Shown piece after piece: positions 1-8,614 of a stretch of 64,000 nt of DNA. Numbering within the stretch: position 1 is the first letter of the stretch; every line of letters begins with the position of its first letter. The translations under genes and the position numbers were made by a program. The DNA comes from Geodermatophilus poikilotrophus. GTDB lineage: Bacteria > Actinomycetota > Actinomycetes > Mycobacteriales > Geodermatophilaceae. The notes under the pieces are model-generated. The model saw only the letters and a list, made by a program, of their open reading frames with translations, had not been told where the DNA came from and did not search any database. Location of the stretch: the NCBI RefSeq assembly GCF_900111455.1, contig NZ_FOIE01000007.1, positions 184,959-248,958 of the forward strand, written 5' to 3'.

Positions 1-135
1 TCTGCACGCCCCGCTGAGGCCCCGCGTCGGCCAGGACCTCCGGCACTGGACGCCACCCCCTCCCTGCGCCACCGTCGCCCCGGCCGCTGGCCCACCGGCT
101 GGGGCGGGCCGGGACCTCGCGACGGAGGAGGAGCC

Positions 136-630
136 GTGGCGCGCAAGAGCCTGGACTGCCGGATGGCCCCCAGCGAGCGCAACTGCACCGTGCAGATCTC
201 CGGCGAGGAGGACGAGGTCCTCGAACTGGCGGTGGCGCACGCCGTCGCCGCGCACGGGCACACCGACGGCGCCGAGCTGCGGGAGGGGCTGCGGGCCGCC
301 CTGCGGGAGGAGGAGGGGCTCCTGGCCGAGCCGGGCTCCTTCCTGCAGCTGGTCGAGTTCCACGCCCGCGACCTCGACGGCTTCGGCCGCATCGTGGAGG
401 AGTGGCAGGAGCGGATGGGGCGTGAGACCACCGTCCGCTGGGGTGTGGTCGCCGCCGACCGCCACCGCGCCGGCACCTACGTCGAGATCGTCGCCTTCCC
501 CGACCACGCCTCGGCGATGCGCAACTCCGACCACCCGGTGACCGCGGACTTCGCCAAGCGGATGCAGGAGGTCACCGACGGGGAGGCGTCCTACCGCGAC
601 CTCGACGTCGTCCGCGTGCTGCGGCCCTGA
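136..630 (+). CDS. DUF1059-type small protein
   Basis: A 164-residue soluble protein of unknown function. Residues 1-58 look like the DUF1059 family (RKSLDC start, second Cys at 17, then an acidic GEEDEVLELAVAHAVAAHG stretch ending in a predicted-to-be-ordered helix). Residues 70-160 form a second unit containing FAKRMQEV and DVVRVLRP, similar in pattern to small ferredoxin-like alpha/beta barrels. The GTG start is preceded by GGAGGAGGAG at 123-132, ideally spaced. No membrane segment or signal peptide is visible. It is followed by a hairpin at 645-676, so it is probably monocistronic. The existence of the gene is well supported; its role is unknown. Confidence 0.75.
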   Translation: MARKSLDCRMAPSERNCTVQISGEEDEVLELAVAHAVAAHGHTDGAELREGLRAALREEEGLLAEPGSFLQLVEFHARDLDGFGRIVEEWQERMGRETTVRWGVVAADRHRAGTYVEIVAFPDHASAMRNSDHPVTADFAKRMQEVTDGEASYRDLDVVRVLRP

Positions 631-644
631 CGCCGGTGTCCACC

Positions 645-676
645 GGTCCGCTCCCCGTGCTCGCGGGGTGCGGACC
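645..676 (+). terminator. Hairpin after the DUF1059 gene
   Basis: GGTCCGC-T-CCCCG pairs with CGGGG-T-GCGGACC around a six-base loop, 14 nt after the stop at 630. It lacks a T-tract, as is usual for actinobacterial terminators. It ends 18 nt before the ppiA start, which argues against starting ppiA at the earlier GTG at 668 inside the stem. Confidence 0.5.
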
Positions 677-694
677 AGTGGGAGAGTGGACGTC

Positions 695-1224
<530 letters not shown>

Positions 1225-1228
<4 letters not shown>

Positions 1229-2124
1229 CCACCAGCCCGGACGACGGGGGCGCCGGTCCCGGCCAGCCGCAGCCGGCGCCCCCGACACCGACCTGCTACC
1301 GGCACCCCGACCGGCCCACCCGCATCTCGTGCACCCGCTGTGATCGGCCGATCTGCCCGGAGTGCATGACGCCGGCCTCGGTCGGCTTCCAGTGTCCCGA
1401 CGACGTCCGCGCGGGCAACGCCGGCGTGCGGCAGGTCCGGCAGGCCCCGCTGCTGCAGCGGGCCGGCCGGCGCTTCGGTGCGGTCACGGTCAGCCTCATC
1501 GCGCTCAACGTGGCCATGTTCGTCGCCACCGCCGTCTCCGCGGGCCTGGTCGGCGCGAACCCGCTGGACAACCAGCTGTCGCCGCTGTTCGCCCGACTGG
1601 CGCAGATCCCCGTCCTGGTCGAGCTGGGGGAGGACTGGCGGCTGGTCACGGCGGCGTTCCTGCACATCGGCCTCGTGCACCTGGTGCTCAACATGCTGGC
1701 GCTGCTGGTCTTCGGCTCCGAGCTGGAACGCCAGCTGGGCCGGTGGCGCTACCTCGCCGTCTACCTCGTGTCGCTGCTCGGCGGCGCGGTCGCGCTGCAG
1801 CTGTTCGGTGAGCCGGGACGCCCGGTCGCCGGGGCCTCGGCCGCGATCTACGGCCTGCTCGGCGGGCTCGCCGTCGTCATGCTGGCCCGCCGGGAGGACC
1901 TGCGCGGCCTGCTGACCCTGCTGGCCATCAACGTGCTCATCAGCTTCCTGCCCGGCGTCTCCCTGCTGGGGCACCTGGGCGGGCTGGTGGCCGGCTTCGC
2001 GGCCACGGGGGTGGTCGTGCTGGCCCGGCGGCGCACCGAGCTGCAGGTGCTGGGCCTCATGCTGCTGACGGCACTGCTCGTCGTGGTCGCGCTGACCGTG
2101 TCGACGCTCGTCGTCCTCGGTTGA
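1225..2124 (+). CDS. Rhomboid family intramembrane serine protease with N-terminal zinc ribbon
   Basis: A membrane protease of about 299 residues. The N-terminus carries a B-box-like zinc ribbon (CYRHPDRPTRISCTRC, then CPEC, then a further Cys in FQC). The rhomboid core follows, with six or seven membrane segments. Catalytic landmarks are HLVLNMLALL (oxyanion Asn), GASAAIYGLLGG (nucleophile Ser) and GHLGGLVAGF (catalytic His). No ATG, GTG or TTG lies in frame close upstream of the zinc ribbon. The best start is CTG at 1225, which overlaps the ppiA stop (CTGA) and has GAGGTG at 1211-1216. The internal ATG at 1366 would delete most of the ribbon. The function is certain at family level; the substrate is unknown. 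Confidence 0.9.
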
Positions 2125-2126
2125 GA

Positions 2127-2283
2127 GGACCACCCCTCCCCTCTCGACGGACCCCCTCGCCCCCGCCACTCGCAGGGCTCGCGGCGGGACCCCGCGAGGG
2201 AGCCGTCAGGGCTCGGCGCGGGCCCCTGGAGGGTGGCCGTTCCCGTCCGTCACCAGGCCGGCGGCGAGCCCCTGGACGGGGCC
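2127..2283. repeat. Dispersed GC-rich palindromic element, copy A
   Basis: Begins two bases after the rhomboid stop with AGAGGACC. It contains CCGCCACTCGCAGG, GGCTCGCGGCGGGACC and two GCCCCTGGA(C/G)GG modules, as if two units lie end to end. The same words recur at 2750, 6443, 27374 and 30240. It lies between two convergent genes. Confidence 0.7.
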
Positions 2284-2307
2284 GGCCCCGGACGTCTGCT
2301 CCGTCGG

Positions 2308-2715
2308 TCAGCCGGGACGCAGCGCGTGCAGCGCCCGGGCGACGTCGCCCGGGTCGGCACCCAGGTCCCGGCGGCCGAGGAGCACCAGCTCGCCGTCGTC
2401 GTCCGGTCCGGCGGCGGTGTCCAGCTCCAGCAGCCGGGAGCGCACGCCCCAGCGCCGCGTGTCTCGCACCCGCACCCGCAGCCGCGCCCACGGCAGCTCG
2501 GTGGTGCCGCTGAGCCGGCGGACGGCGACCCCGGCCGGTCCGGCGGCCAGCCGGGGGCGGAGCAGGCGGTCGCGCGCGGCCAGCGCCAGCAGCAGGACGG
2601 CGGCCGCGCCGACGAGGACCCGCCCGAGCGGGTCGAGGAACACGGTCGCCAGCCCCAGCAGGAGCCCCGTGACCGCCGGCACCGCCGACTCCCCGGCGCG
2701 CGGTGACCACTCCAC
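2308..2715 (-). CDS. PH-domain (bPH-like) membrane protein
   Basis: 135 residues, the positional counterpart of mycobacterial Rv0010c, between ppiA and crgA. Residues 10-45 hold two short hydrophobic segments (VTGLLLGLATVFL and VLVGAAAVLLLALAA). The rest is a small beta-rich domain of bacterial PH type (RPRLAAGPAGVAVRRL, then LPWARLRVRVRD). I chose GTG at 2715 because GGGAGG sits nine bases upstream; the longer reading frame to 2754 would run into repeat B. The function of the family is unknown; a membrane-surface scaffold role is a guess. Confidence 0.8.
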   Translation of the reverse strand: MEWSPRAGESAVPAVTGLLLGLATVFLDPLGRVLVGAAAVLLLALAARDRLLRPRLAAGPAGVAVRRLSGTTELPWARLRVRVRDTRRWGVRSRLLELDTAAGPDDDGELVLLGRRDLGADPGDVARALHALRPG

Positions 2716-2749
2716 GCCGTCCAGCCTCCCAGCAGGAGGACCCCGTCCC

Positions 2750-2846
2750 CTCACGCCTCGGGAGAGGACCCCCTGCCCCCCGCCACTCGCAGGCTCGCGG
2801 CGGGACCCTGCAGGGAGCCTGCGAGCCCCTGGACGGGGCCAGGGGA
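2750..2846. repeat. Dispersed GC-rich palindromic element, copy B
   Basis: The cleanest copy: GAGAGGACCCCCTGCC, then CCGCCACTCGCAGG, CTCGCGGCGGGACC, CTGCAGGGAGCCTGCGAG and CCCCTGGACGGGGCC. CCCTGCAGGG and GCCCCTGGACGGGGC are self-complementary. Unlike most copies it sits between two divergent genes rather than after a stop codon. Confidence 0.75.
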
Positions 2847-2916
2847 CGGGTGCGTGGACGTCCTACGATCGGCGCCACGGTGGGTGGACCGCCGCCCACG
2901 TCGACGAGGAGTGGTC

Positions 2917-4077
2917 ATGCGAGATGCCGTCATCTGCGCCGCGGTGCGCACCCCGGTGGGCAAGCGGGGCGGAGGGCTGTCCGGCGTGCACGCCGTGGAC
3001 CTGTCCGCCGCCGTGCTCGACGCCCTGGTGGAACGCACCGGCATCGACCCGGCCGTGGTCGAGGACGTCTTCTGGGGCTGCGTGAGCCAGGTCGGCGAGC
3101 AGACGTTCAACATCGGTCGCAACGCCGTGCTCGCCGCGGGCTGGCCGGAGTCGGTGCCCGGGACGACGATCGACCGGCAGTGCGGCTCCTCGCAGCAGTC
3201 GGTGGCCTTCGCCGCCGCCACGGTCATCAGCGGCCAGGCCGACGTCGTGGTCGCCGGGGGCGTCGAGTCGATGAGCCGGGTCCCGATGGGCGCCGCCCGG
3301 GCGGACGGCTCGGCCGGCAAGCCGTTGGGGCCGCGCTTCCTCGAGCGCTACGGCGGGGTCTTCCCCAACCAGGGCATCGGCGCGGAGATGATCGCCGAGC
3401 GCTGGGGCTTCTCCCGCACCCAACTCGACGAGTACTCGCTCGCCTCGCACGAGAAGGCCGCCAAGGCGCAGGCCGACGGCGCCTTCGAGGAGGAGATCGT
3501 CCCGGTGACCACGCCGGACGGCATCGTGGTGAGCGCCGACGAGGGGATCCGCCCCGGCGGCACCCTGGAGAAGCTGGGGTCGCTGAAGACCCCGTTCAAG
3601 GAGGACGGCGTCATCAGCGCCGGCAACGCCAGCCAGATCTCCGACGGCTCGGCCGCGCTGCTGGTCACCACCTCGGAGCGGGCCCGCGAGCTCGGCCTGC
3701 GCCCGCTGGTGCGCATCCACACGACCGTCATGGCCGGCGACGACCCGGTCATCATGCTGACGGCGCCCATCCCGGCCACGCACAAGCTGTTCCAGCGCTC
3801 AGGCCTGTCGGTCGGGGACATCGGCGTCTTCGAGGTGAACGAGGCGTTCGCGCCGGTGCCGCTGGCCTGGCAGGCCGAGACGGGGGCCGACGCCGGCCGG
3901 CTCAACCCGCGCGGTGGCGCGATCGCGTTGGGCCACCCGCTGGGCGCCTCGGGCGCGCGCATCATGACCACGCTCGTCCACACCATGCAGGCCACCGGCA
4001 CCCGCTACGGCCTGCAGACGATGTGCGAGGGCGGTGGGATGGCCAACGCGACCATCCTGGAGCTCGTCACCGACTGA
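2917..4077 (+). CDS. Acetyl-CoA acetyltransferase / thiolase
   Basis: Thiolase of 386 residues, a normal length. The nucleophilic Cys is in DRQCGSSQQ near residue 89. The C-terminal catalytic pair is in ALGHPLGASGAR (His) and CEGGGMANA (Cys). It is likely to catalyse the last step of fatty acid beta-oxidation or acetoacetyl-CoA formation; substrate class cannot be decided from sequence alone. The ATG at 2917 has GAGGAG at 2906-2911, and an in-frame GTG lies two codons upstream. A -10-like TACGAT lies at 2864. This gene has no counterpart in the mycobacterial ppiA-crgA interval, so it is a lineage-specific insertion into the conserved block. Confidence 0.93.
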   Translation: MRDAVICAAVRTPVGKRGGGLSGVHAVDLSAAVLDALVERTGIDPAVVEDVFWGCVSQVGEQTFNIGRNAVLAAGWPESVPGTTIDRQCGSSQQSVAFAAATVISGQADVVVAGGVESMSRVPMGAARADGSAGKPLGPRFLERYGGVFPNQGIGAEMIAERWGFSRTQLDEYSLASHEKAAKAQADGAFEEEIVPVTTPDGIVVSADEGIRPGGTLEKLGSLKTPFKEDGVISAGNASQISDGSAALLVTTSERARELGLRPLVRIHTTVMAGDDPVIMLTAPIPATHKLFQRSGLSVGDIGVFEVNEAFAPVPLAWQAETGADAGRLNPRGGAIALGHPLGASGARIMTTLVHTMQATGTRYGLQTMCEGGGMANATILELVTD

Positions 4078-4096
4078 GATCTCCACAGGCGCCCGA

Positions 4097-4133
4097 CGAC
4101 GGCCCCCGGTCCCCTGCGGACCGGGGGCCGTCG
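4097..4133 (+). terminator. Strong hairpin after the thiolase gene
   Basis: A perfect 16-bp stem (CGACGGCCCCCGGTCC with its complement) around a CCTGC loop, 20 nt after the stop. It insulates the DnaA-box region from thiolase transcription. Confidence 0.85.
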
Positions 4134-4254
4134 CCGTGCTGGGGACGACGCCTGTGGCGACCGGGATCTGCCGTGGTCAGGCCGCGTGTCGCGCTATCAC
4201 ACGACGGGTACGTCGGCACCTGGGCTCCCGTCCCGCGGCTGGCGCCATGTCGAC

Positions 4255-4473
4255 TCGTCCACAGTTGTGTGCACAGCTGGGGATGGACTCACAGGGGTGT
4301 AGTTACTGGGGTGCCCTTCTCGTCACACCTGCCACACCTCTGGTCAAACCGCAGGTCAGAGCCACGCGGTCGAACACCCGTTCTCCACACGTCGTGGACA
4401 ACCCTGGGGGTTCAGCGCTTTGTCGACCTGTGGACAGCGTCGAGTCGCTGTGCACAACGCTGCTTGTGGACAA
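4255..4473. other. Cluster of DnaA-box-like 9-mers (candidate origin or DnaA-binding locus)
   Basis: Within 220 bp, relative to TTGTCCACA: TCGTCCACA at 4255 (+), TTCTCCACA at 4381 (+), TTGTCCACG at 4393-4401 (-), CTGTCCACA at 4429-4437 (-), TTGTGCACA at 4449-4457 (-) and a perfect TTGTCCACA at 4465-4473 (-). A weaker CTGTGCACA lies at 4268-4276 (-). The interval 4078-4603 has no credible gene and is visibly less GC-rich than its surroundings. It lies between the 3' ends of two convergent genes, each closed by a hairpin. In actinomycetes oriC is normally between dnaA and dnaN, which are not in this window, so this is either the origin in an unusual place or a secondary DnaA-binding site. Confidence 0.65.
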
Positions 4474-4503
4474 CACTGTGCGTATCCGACCGGTGACAGA
4501 CGA

Positions 4504-4535
4504 GAGGCCCCCGTCCCATGTGGGACGAGGGCCTC
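4504..4535 (-). terminator. Hairpin downstream of crgA
   Basis: GAGGCCCCCGTCCC pairs with GGGACGAGGGCCTC with a single mismatch and an ATGT loop. It closes crgA from the right and marks the right edge of the DnaA-box segment. Confidence 0.65.
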
Positions 4536-4603
4536 GTGCAGGGGTACCGCCCCTGCCGGCACCGCCTCGAGCGTGCGGGGAGCGGGGTGGGCGGGGGCCT
4601 ACC

Positions 4604-4876
4604 TCAGCGCCAGCGCATCGACATGACGAGGCCGGCCACCATGAGGCCGAAGCCGATGGCGAAGTTCGCCACGCCGAGGTCGGCCATGAACGGGATGAGC
4701 TCCCCGGCGACGTAGAACACGACGATCCACAGCAGCCCCAGCAGCATCAGGGCGACCATGAGCGGGGCGTACCAGCGCGGGCTCGGCTGGACGGCCCGCG
4801 CGTGCGTCGTCCCGGACTGCAGGGTGCCCTGCGGCGGCGTGTAGACCGACTTCTTGCGCACCTTGGACTTGGGCAC
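4604..4876 (-). CDS. crgA: Cell division protein CrgA
   Basis: 90-residue membrane protein that helps recruit the divisome (in mycobacteria it contacts FtsZ, FtsI and FtsQ). The N-terminus is VPKSKVRKKSVYTPP, the family signature, followed by two transmembrane helices near residues 38-58 and 68-87. The GTG at 4876 has GGAGGGAG seven bases upstream; reading further upstream would run into the divergent DUF881 gene. The 68-bp spacer to that gene contains an 8-bp perfect inverted repeat (GGCCGGTC at 4894-4901, GACCGGCC at 4908-4915) that could serve as a shared operator. Confidence 0.95.
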   Translation of the reverse strand: MPKSKVRKKSVYTPPQGTLQSGTTHARAVQPSPRWYAPLMVALMLLGLLWIVVFYVAGELIPFMADLGVANFAIGFGLMVAGLVMSMRWR

Positions 4877-4944
4877 CGTCGTACTCCCTCCGGGGCCGGT
4901 CCGTCGCGACCGGCCGTGACCGTTCCCCAGCCTAAGCTCCAGGT

Positions 4945-5712
4945 GTGGCCACAGCCCGCACCCTGCGCCCACGGATGACCCGTGGGAGTGCCGCCTGGGC
5001 CGCGCTGGTGCCCGTGGTGGCGCTGGCGGCGGGGTTGCTGTTCGCCACCTCGAGCCAGACCGCCCAGGGCACCGACCTGCGCGGGGGCGAGGCCACCGAG
5101 CTCTCCGCGCTCATCCCTGCCCGGGGGGACGTCGTCGCCGCGCAGGAGGACCAGCTGGCGGCGCTGCAGGCGCAGGTGCAGGCCCTCACCGACCAGGCGG
5201 CGTCCCGCGACGGTGACGTGGCCGCCGCCCGGGACGCCGGTCAGGCCGGAGCGCTGTCCGCCGGCCTGGTGGCCCTCACCGGTCCCGGGGTGGAGATCAC
5301 CCTCGACGACGCGCCGCGGCGGCCGGACGGCTCGCTGCCGATCGGCGCCCGCCCCGACGACGTCGTCATCCACCAGTCCGACGTGCAGGCCGTCGTCAAC
5401 GCCGTGTGGGCCTCCGGCGCGGACGCGGTGGCGATCATGGACCAGCGGCTGATCGCCACCAGCGCCGTCCGCTGCGTCGGCAACGTCCTGCTGCTGCAGG
5501 GCCGCACGTACTCCCCGCCGTTCGTCGTGACCGCCATCGGGGACGCCGACGCCATCCGCGCCCAGCTGGCCGCCTCACCGCAGGTGCAGGTGTTCCGGCA
5601 GGCGGTGGAGGACTACGGGTTGGGCTTCGCCGTCCAGCCGCGGGCGGCGCTCACGCTGCCCGGCTACGACGGCCCACCGGCCATGGAGCACGCCACCGCC
5701 GCTGACGGCTGA
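4945..5712 (+). CDS. DUF881 family membrane-anchored protein
   Basis: 255 residues, matching mycobacterial Rv0012 by position. One N-terminal membrane anchor (residues 16-36), a Gln/Ala-rich coiled-coil stretch (QEDQLAALQAQVQALTDQ) and an extracytoplasmic DUF881 domain (TGPGVEITLDDAPR, then DVQAVVNAVWASGADAV and MDQRLI). The start GTG has no Shine-Dalgarno sequence. TAAGCT at 4933-4938 lies six bases before it, so the mRNA is probably leaderless. The role is unknown; the persistent link with crgA and the pkn operon suggests cell envelope or division. Confidence 0.9.
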   Translation: MATARTLRPRMTRGSAAWAALVPVVALAAGLLFATSSQTAQGTDLRGGEATELSALIPARGDVVAAQEDQLAALQAQVQALTDQAASRDGDVAAARDAGQAGALSAGLVALTGPGVEITLDDAPRRPDGSLPIGARPDDVVIHQSDVQAVVNAVWASGADAVAIMDQRLIATSAVRCVGNVLLLQGRTYSPPFVVTAIGDADAIRAQLAASPQVQVFRQAVEDYGLGFAVQPRAALTLPGYDGPPAMEHATAADG

Positions 5713-5775
5713 GGTCCCGCGCGCCGGGGGCCATGCCCTGGACGGGGCCGGGCAGGGGCACGGGGTCCTTTGGTA
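5713..5775. repeat. Dispersed palindromic element, copy C (inverted, partial)
   Basis: Starts at the DUF881 stop with GGTCCCGCGCG, contains CCCTGGACGGGGCC, and ends in GGGGTCCTTTGG. On the minus strand it reads AAAGGACCCCGTGCCCC, like the head of the other copies. Confidence 0.5.
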
Positions 5776-5785
5776 CACAGGGACC

Positions 5786-6442
5786 GTGAGCCGTCCCGTC
5801 CTGGTCGTCGACAACTTCGACAGCTTCGTCTACAACCTGGTCCAGTACCTGGGCCAGCTGGGCGTGCAGTGCGTCGTGCGGCGCAACGACGCCGTCACCG
5901 TCGACGAGCTGCCCGACCTCGACGTGGCCGGGGTGCTGCTCTCCCCGGGTCCGGGGACGCCCGCGGACGCCGGGGTGACCGTGCCGATGGTCCGGGCCGC
6001 CGCCGAGGCGGGCACGCCGGTCCTGGGCGTGTGCCTGGGCCACCAGGCGATCGGTGCGGCGTTCGGCGCCGAGGTGGTGCGCGCACCGGAGCTGCTGCAC
6101 GGCAAGACCAGCCAGGTGGTGCACGACGGCGTGGGCGTGCTGGCCGGGCTGCCGTCCCCGTTCACCGCGACCCGCTACCACTCCCTCGCCGTCGACCGCG
6201 ACACCGTGCCCGCCGAGCTGGAGGTCACCGGGACGACGCCCTCGGGCATCGTCATGGCGCTGCGGCACCGCGAGCTGCCCATCGAGGGAGTGCAGTTCCA
6301 CCCCGAGTCGGTGCTCACCGAGGGCGGCCACCGGATGCTCGCCACCTGGCTGGAGGCCTGTGGCCTGACCCCGGACCCGGCCGCCGTGGAGGCGGCCAGC
6401 GCCGCGGCCCACCGGCTCACCACGGTGGCCACGACGGCCTGA
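5786..6442 (+). CDS. trpG: Anthranilate / aminodeoxychorismate synthase glutaminase subunit
   Basis: Class I glutamine amidotransferase of 218 residues. It hydrolyses glutamine and channels ammonia to a chorismate-using partner (TrpE or PabB). The catalytic triad is visible: Cys in LGVCLGHQAIG, and His and Glu in VQFHPESVLT. The N-terminal VVDNFDSFVYNLVQYL and LSPGPGTP are canonical. The synthase partner is not adjacent, as in the mycobacterial arrangement, so the protein may serve both folate and tryptophan synthesis. GTG start with AGGGA six bases upstream. Confidence 0.93.
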   Translation: MSRPVLVVDNFDSFVYNLVQYLGQLGVQCVVRRNDAVTVDELPDLDVAGVLLSPGPGTPADAGVTVPMVRAAAEAGTPVLGVCLGHQAIGAAFGAEVVRAPELLHGKTSQVVHDGVGVLAGLPSPFTATRYHSLAVDRDTVPAELEVTGTTPSGIVMALRHRELPIEGVQFHPESVLTEGGHRMLATWLEACGLTPDPAAVEAASAAAHRLTTVATTA

Positions 6443-6503
6443 CGGAGGACCCCCTGCCCCGCCACTCGCAGGCTCGCGGCGGGAGCCTGCAGGGACCGAC
6501 CTC
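6443..6503. repeat. Dispersed palindromic element, copy D
   Basis: Follows the trpG stop directly: GGAGGACCCCCTGCCC, CCGCCACTCGCAGG, CTCGCGGCGGGAGCC, TGCAGGG. It is nearly identical to the first half of copy B, then truncated. Confidence 0.75.
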
Positions 6504-6509
6504 TCGGCA

Positions 6510-6545
6510 GCGGGGCCCCTCCGCGGTGTGGGGGAGGGGCCCCGC
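6510..6545. terminator. Bidirectional terminator between trpG and pknB
   Basis: A perfect 13-bp stem, GCGGGGCCCCTCC at 6510-6522 and its complement at 6533-6545, between the convergent trpG and pknB genes. Confidence 0.8.
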
Positions 6546-6552
6546 TCCCGTC

Positions 6553-8487
6553 TCAGGCCGGCGGTGCGGCGCCCCCGCCTGGCGTCGTCTGGCGAACCGC
6601 CCCGACGGTCATGGTCACGGTGCTGCCCGCATCGGCCTCGCTGCCGCCGGCCGGACTGGTGGAGAGGACCACGCCGACGTCGGCTTCGTCGCCGGCCGGG
6701 ACCTCCCGGACGTCGACCGAGAAGCCGGCGGCCTGCAGCTGCGCCTGGGCCGTCGCCTGGAGCTGACCGACCACGTCCGGGACGGTGACCGTCTCCGGCT
6801 CGGCCGGACCGCTGGAGACCTGCAGGGTGATCGGCTCGTCCGCGGCCGCCTGCTCGCCGCCGGAGGGGTCGGTCGCGACGACGGTGCCCTCGGGCTGGTC
6901 GGACTCCACCTGCTCGGGGGTGACGTTGGTGAAGCCCGCGCTCCGCAGCGCCTGCGTGGCCGCCGCCTGCTGCTGACCGGTCACGTCGGGCACGGCGGCG
7001 GTGCCGTCGGACACCTGCAGCGTCACGGTCGTGCCCGGGTCGACCGACTGACCCTCGCCGGGGGTGACGTCGGTGACCTGGTCGGCGGGCGAGAGCGAGT
7101 CGACCTCCTCGGTCTGCACGTCCTCGAAGCCGGCGTTCGCCAGGGTGGCCTCGGCACGGTCGACGTCCAGGCCGATGACGGCGGGGACCTCCACCGTGTC
7201 CGGGCCGACGCCGACGACCAGGTCGACGGTGCTGCCCTGGGCGACCTGGGTGCCGCTCGACGGGTCGGTGCCCAGGACGGTGTCGACCTGGGACTCGTCA
7301 CCGGTGACCTGGGTGGTCACCGTGCCGACGGTCAGGCCGGCGGCCTCGAGGTTGCGGGTCGCCGTCGCCTGGTCCTGGCCGGCGACGTTCGGCACGGACA
7401 CCTGCGTGGCCGTCGGGGTCGCCGCCGGCGCCTCCTCACCGTCGGAGCCGATCAGCAGCGCCACGGCGATCACGCCGCCGAGGACCAGCACGCCGGCGAT
7501 GACGGCGGCGATGATGCGGTTGCGCCGGCGCTTGCGGGCAGCGTCGTCGTCCTCGTCGTCCCAGTCGCCGTCGCCGTACCCGCCGGGCGGGGTGCCGATG
7601 ATGGCGGTCTTCTCGGCGTCGCCCATCACCGGCGTGGCCTCGACCGGCTGGCCGGCCATCGCCCGCAGCAGGTCGTTGCGCATCTCGGCGGCCGACTGGT
7701 ACCGGTTCGCCGGGTTCTTGCTCAGCGCCTTCAGCAGGATGGCGTCGAGCTCCGGCGGGATGGCCGGGTTCACCGACGACGGCAGGCGCGGGTCCTCGCG
7801 CACGTGCTGGTAGGCCACCGAGACGGGTGAGTCGCCGGTGAACGGCGGCGCCCCGGTGACGAGCTCGTAGAGCAGGCAGCCGACCGAGTACACGTCCGAG
7901 CGGGCGTCGACGCTCTCGCCGCGGGCCTGCTCGGGGGAGAGGTACTGGGCGGTCCCTATCACCGCGGCGGTGGACGTCATGGTCGCGGCGGAGTCCGACA
8001 CCGCCCGGGCGATGCCGAAGTCCATGACCTTGACCGTGCCCTGGGGGGTGACCATCACGTTCCCGGGCTTCACGTCGCGGTGCACGATGCCGTTGCGGTG
8101 GCTGAAGTCCAGGGCGGCGCAGATGTCGGCCGCGAAGTCCATCGCCCGCGCCGGGGAGAGCACGCCCTCCCGGCGGAGCACGTCGCGCAGGGTCTCGCCC
8201 TCGACGTACTCCATGACGATGTACGGGGTGGCGCCGCTGGACGACCGGTCCTCGCCGGTGTCGTACACGGCGACGATCGCCGGGTGGTTGAGCGAGGCCG
8301 CGGCCTGCGCCTCCCGGCGGAAGCGGACCTGGAAGGAGGGGTCGCGGGCGAGCTCGCTGCGCAGCACCTTGACCGCCACCTCGCGGCCGAGGCGCAGGTC
8401 GCGGCCGCGGTGCACCTCGGCCATGCCGCCGCGACCGAGCACCCCGCCGATCTCGTAGCGCTCGCCGAGCACCTGGGGCGTGGTCAT
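6553..8487 (-). CDS. pknB: Ser/Thr protein kinase PknB with four PASTA domains
   Basis: 644 residues. Cytoplasmic kinase domain, residues about 10-270: glycine loop LGRGGMAEV, Lys in VAVKVLR, HRDVKPGN catalytic loop, DFGIARA, and a Thr/Ser-rich activation loop ending GTAQYLSPEQARG. A single membrane helix lies near 320-342, followed by four extracellular PASTA repeats to about 635, each with the VPNVxGxxxxxAxxxLxxAG pattern, and a short Pro/Gly tail. In relatives PknB senses peptidoglycan or lipid II and phosphorylates division and wall enzymes and the FHA proteins. The ATG at 8487 has GAGAGG upstream. A 127-bp gap to pknA, the largest in the operon, leaves room for an internal promoter. Confidence 0.96.
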   Translation of the reverse strand: MTTPQVLGERYEIGGVLGRGGMAEVHRGRDLRLGREVAVKVLRSELARDPSFQVRFRREAQAAASLNHPAIVAVYDTGEDRSSSGATPYIVMEYVEGETLRDVLRREGVLSPARAMDFAADICAALDFSHRNGIVHRDVKPGNVMVTPQGTVKVMDFGIARAVSDSAATMTSTAAVIGTAQYLSPEQARGESVDARSDVYSVGCLLYELVTGAPPFTGDSPVSVAYQHVREDPRLPSSVNPAIPPELDAILLKALSKNPANRYQSAAEMRNDLLRAMAGQPVEATPVMGDAEKTAIIGTPPGGYGDGDWDDEDDDAARKRRRNRIIAAVIAGVLVLGGVIAVALLIGSDGEEAPAATPTATQVSVPNVAGQDQATATRNLEAAGLTVGTVTTQVTGDESQVDTVLGTDPSSGTQVAQGSTVDLVVGVGPDTVEVPAVIGLDVDRAEATLANAGFEDVQTEEVDSLSPADQVTDVTPGEGQSVDPGTTVTLQVSDGTAAVPDVTGQQQAAATQALRSAGFTNVTPEQVESDQPEGTVVATDPSGGEQAAADEPITLQVSSGPAEPETVTVPDVVGQLQATAQAQLQAAGFSVDVREVPAGDEADVGVVLSTSPAGGSEADAGSTVTMTVGAVRQTTPGGGAAPPA

Positions 8488-8614
8488 CGGAGGTCCTCTC
8501 GGGCGGTGCGGTCCTGAGACCGGGCGCGGCCCGGCGGAGCGCAGCGGACGGCTGGGCCGCCGGGCAGCGTAACCGCTGCGGCGCCCACCATCCGGGCGGC
8601 GCGAGGGGCGGGGC

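Noticed and set aside
668-694. Upstream GTG starts for ppiA
   Set aside because: The GTG at 668 is inside the preceding hairpin, and neither 668 nor 686 has a properly spaced ribosome-binding site.
4034-4978. Open frames across the DnaA-box region
   Set aside because: Translations have no domain and drift through a terminator and convergent gene ends; the region is better explained as non-coding.
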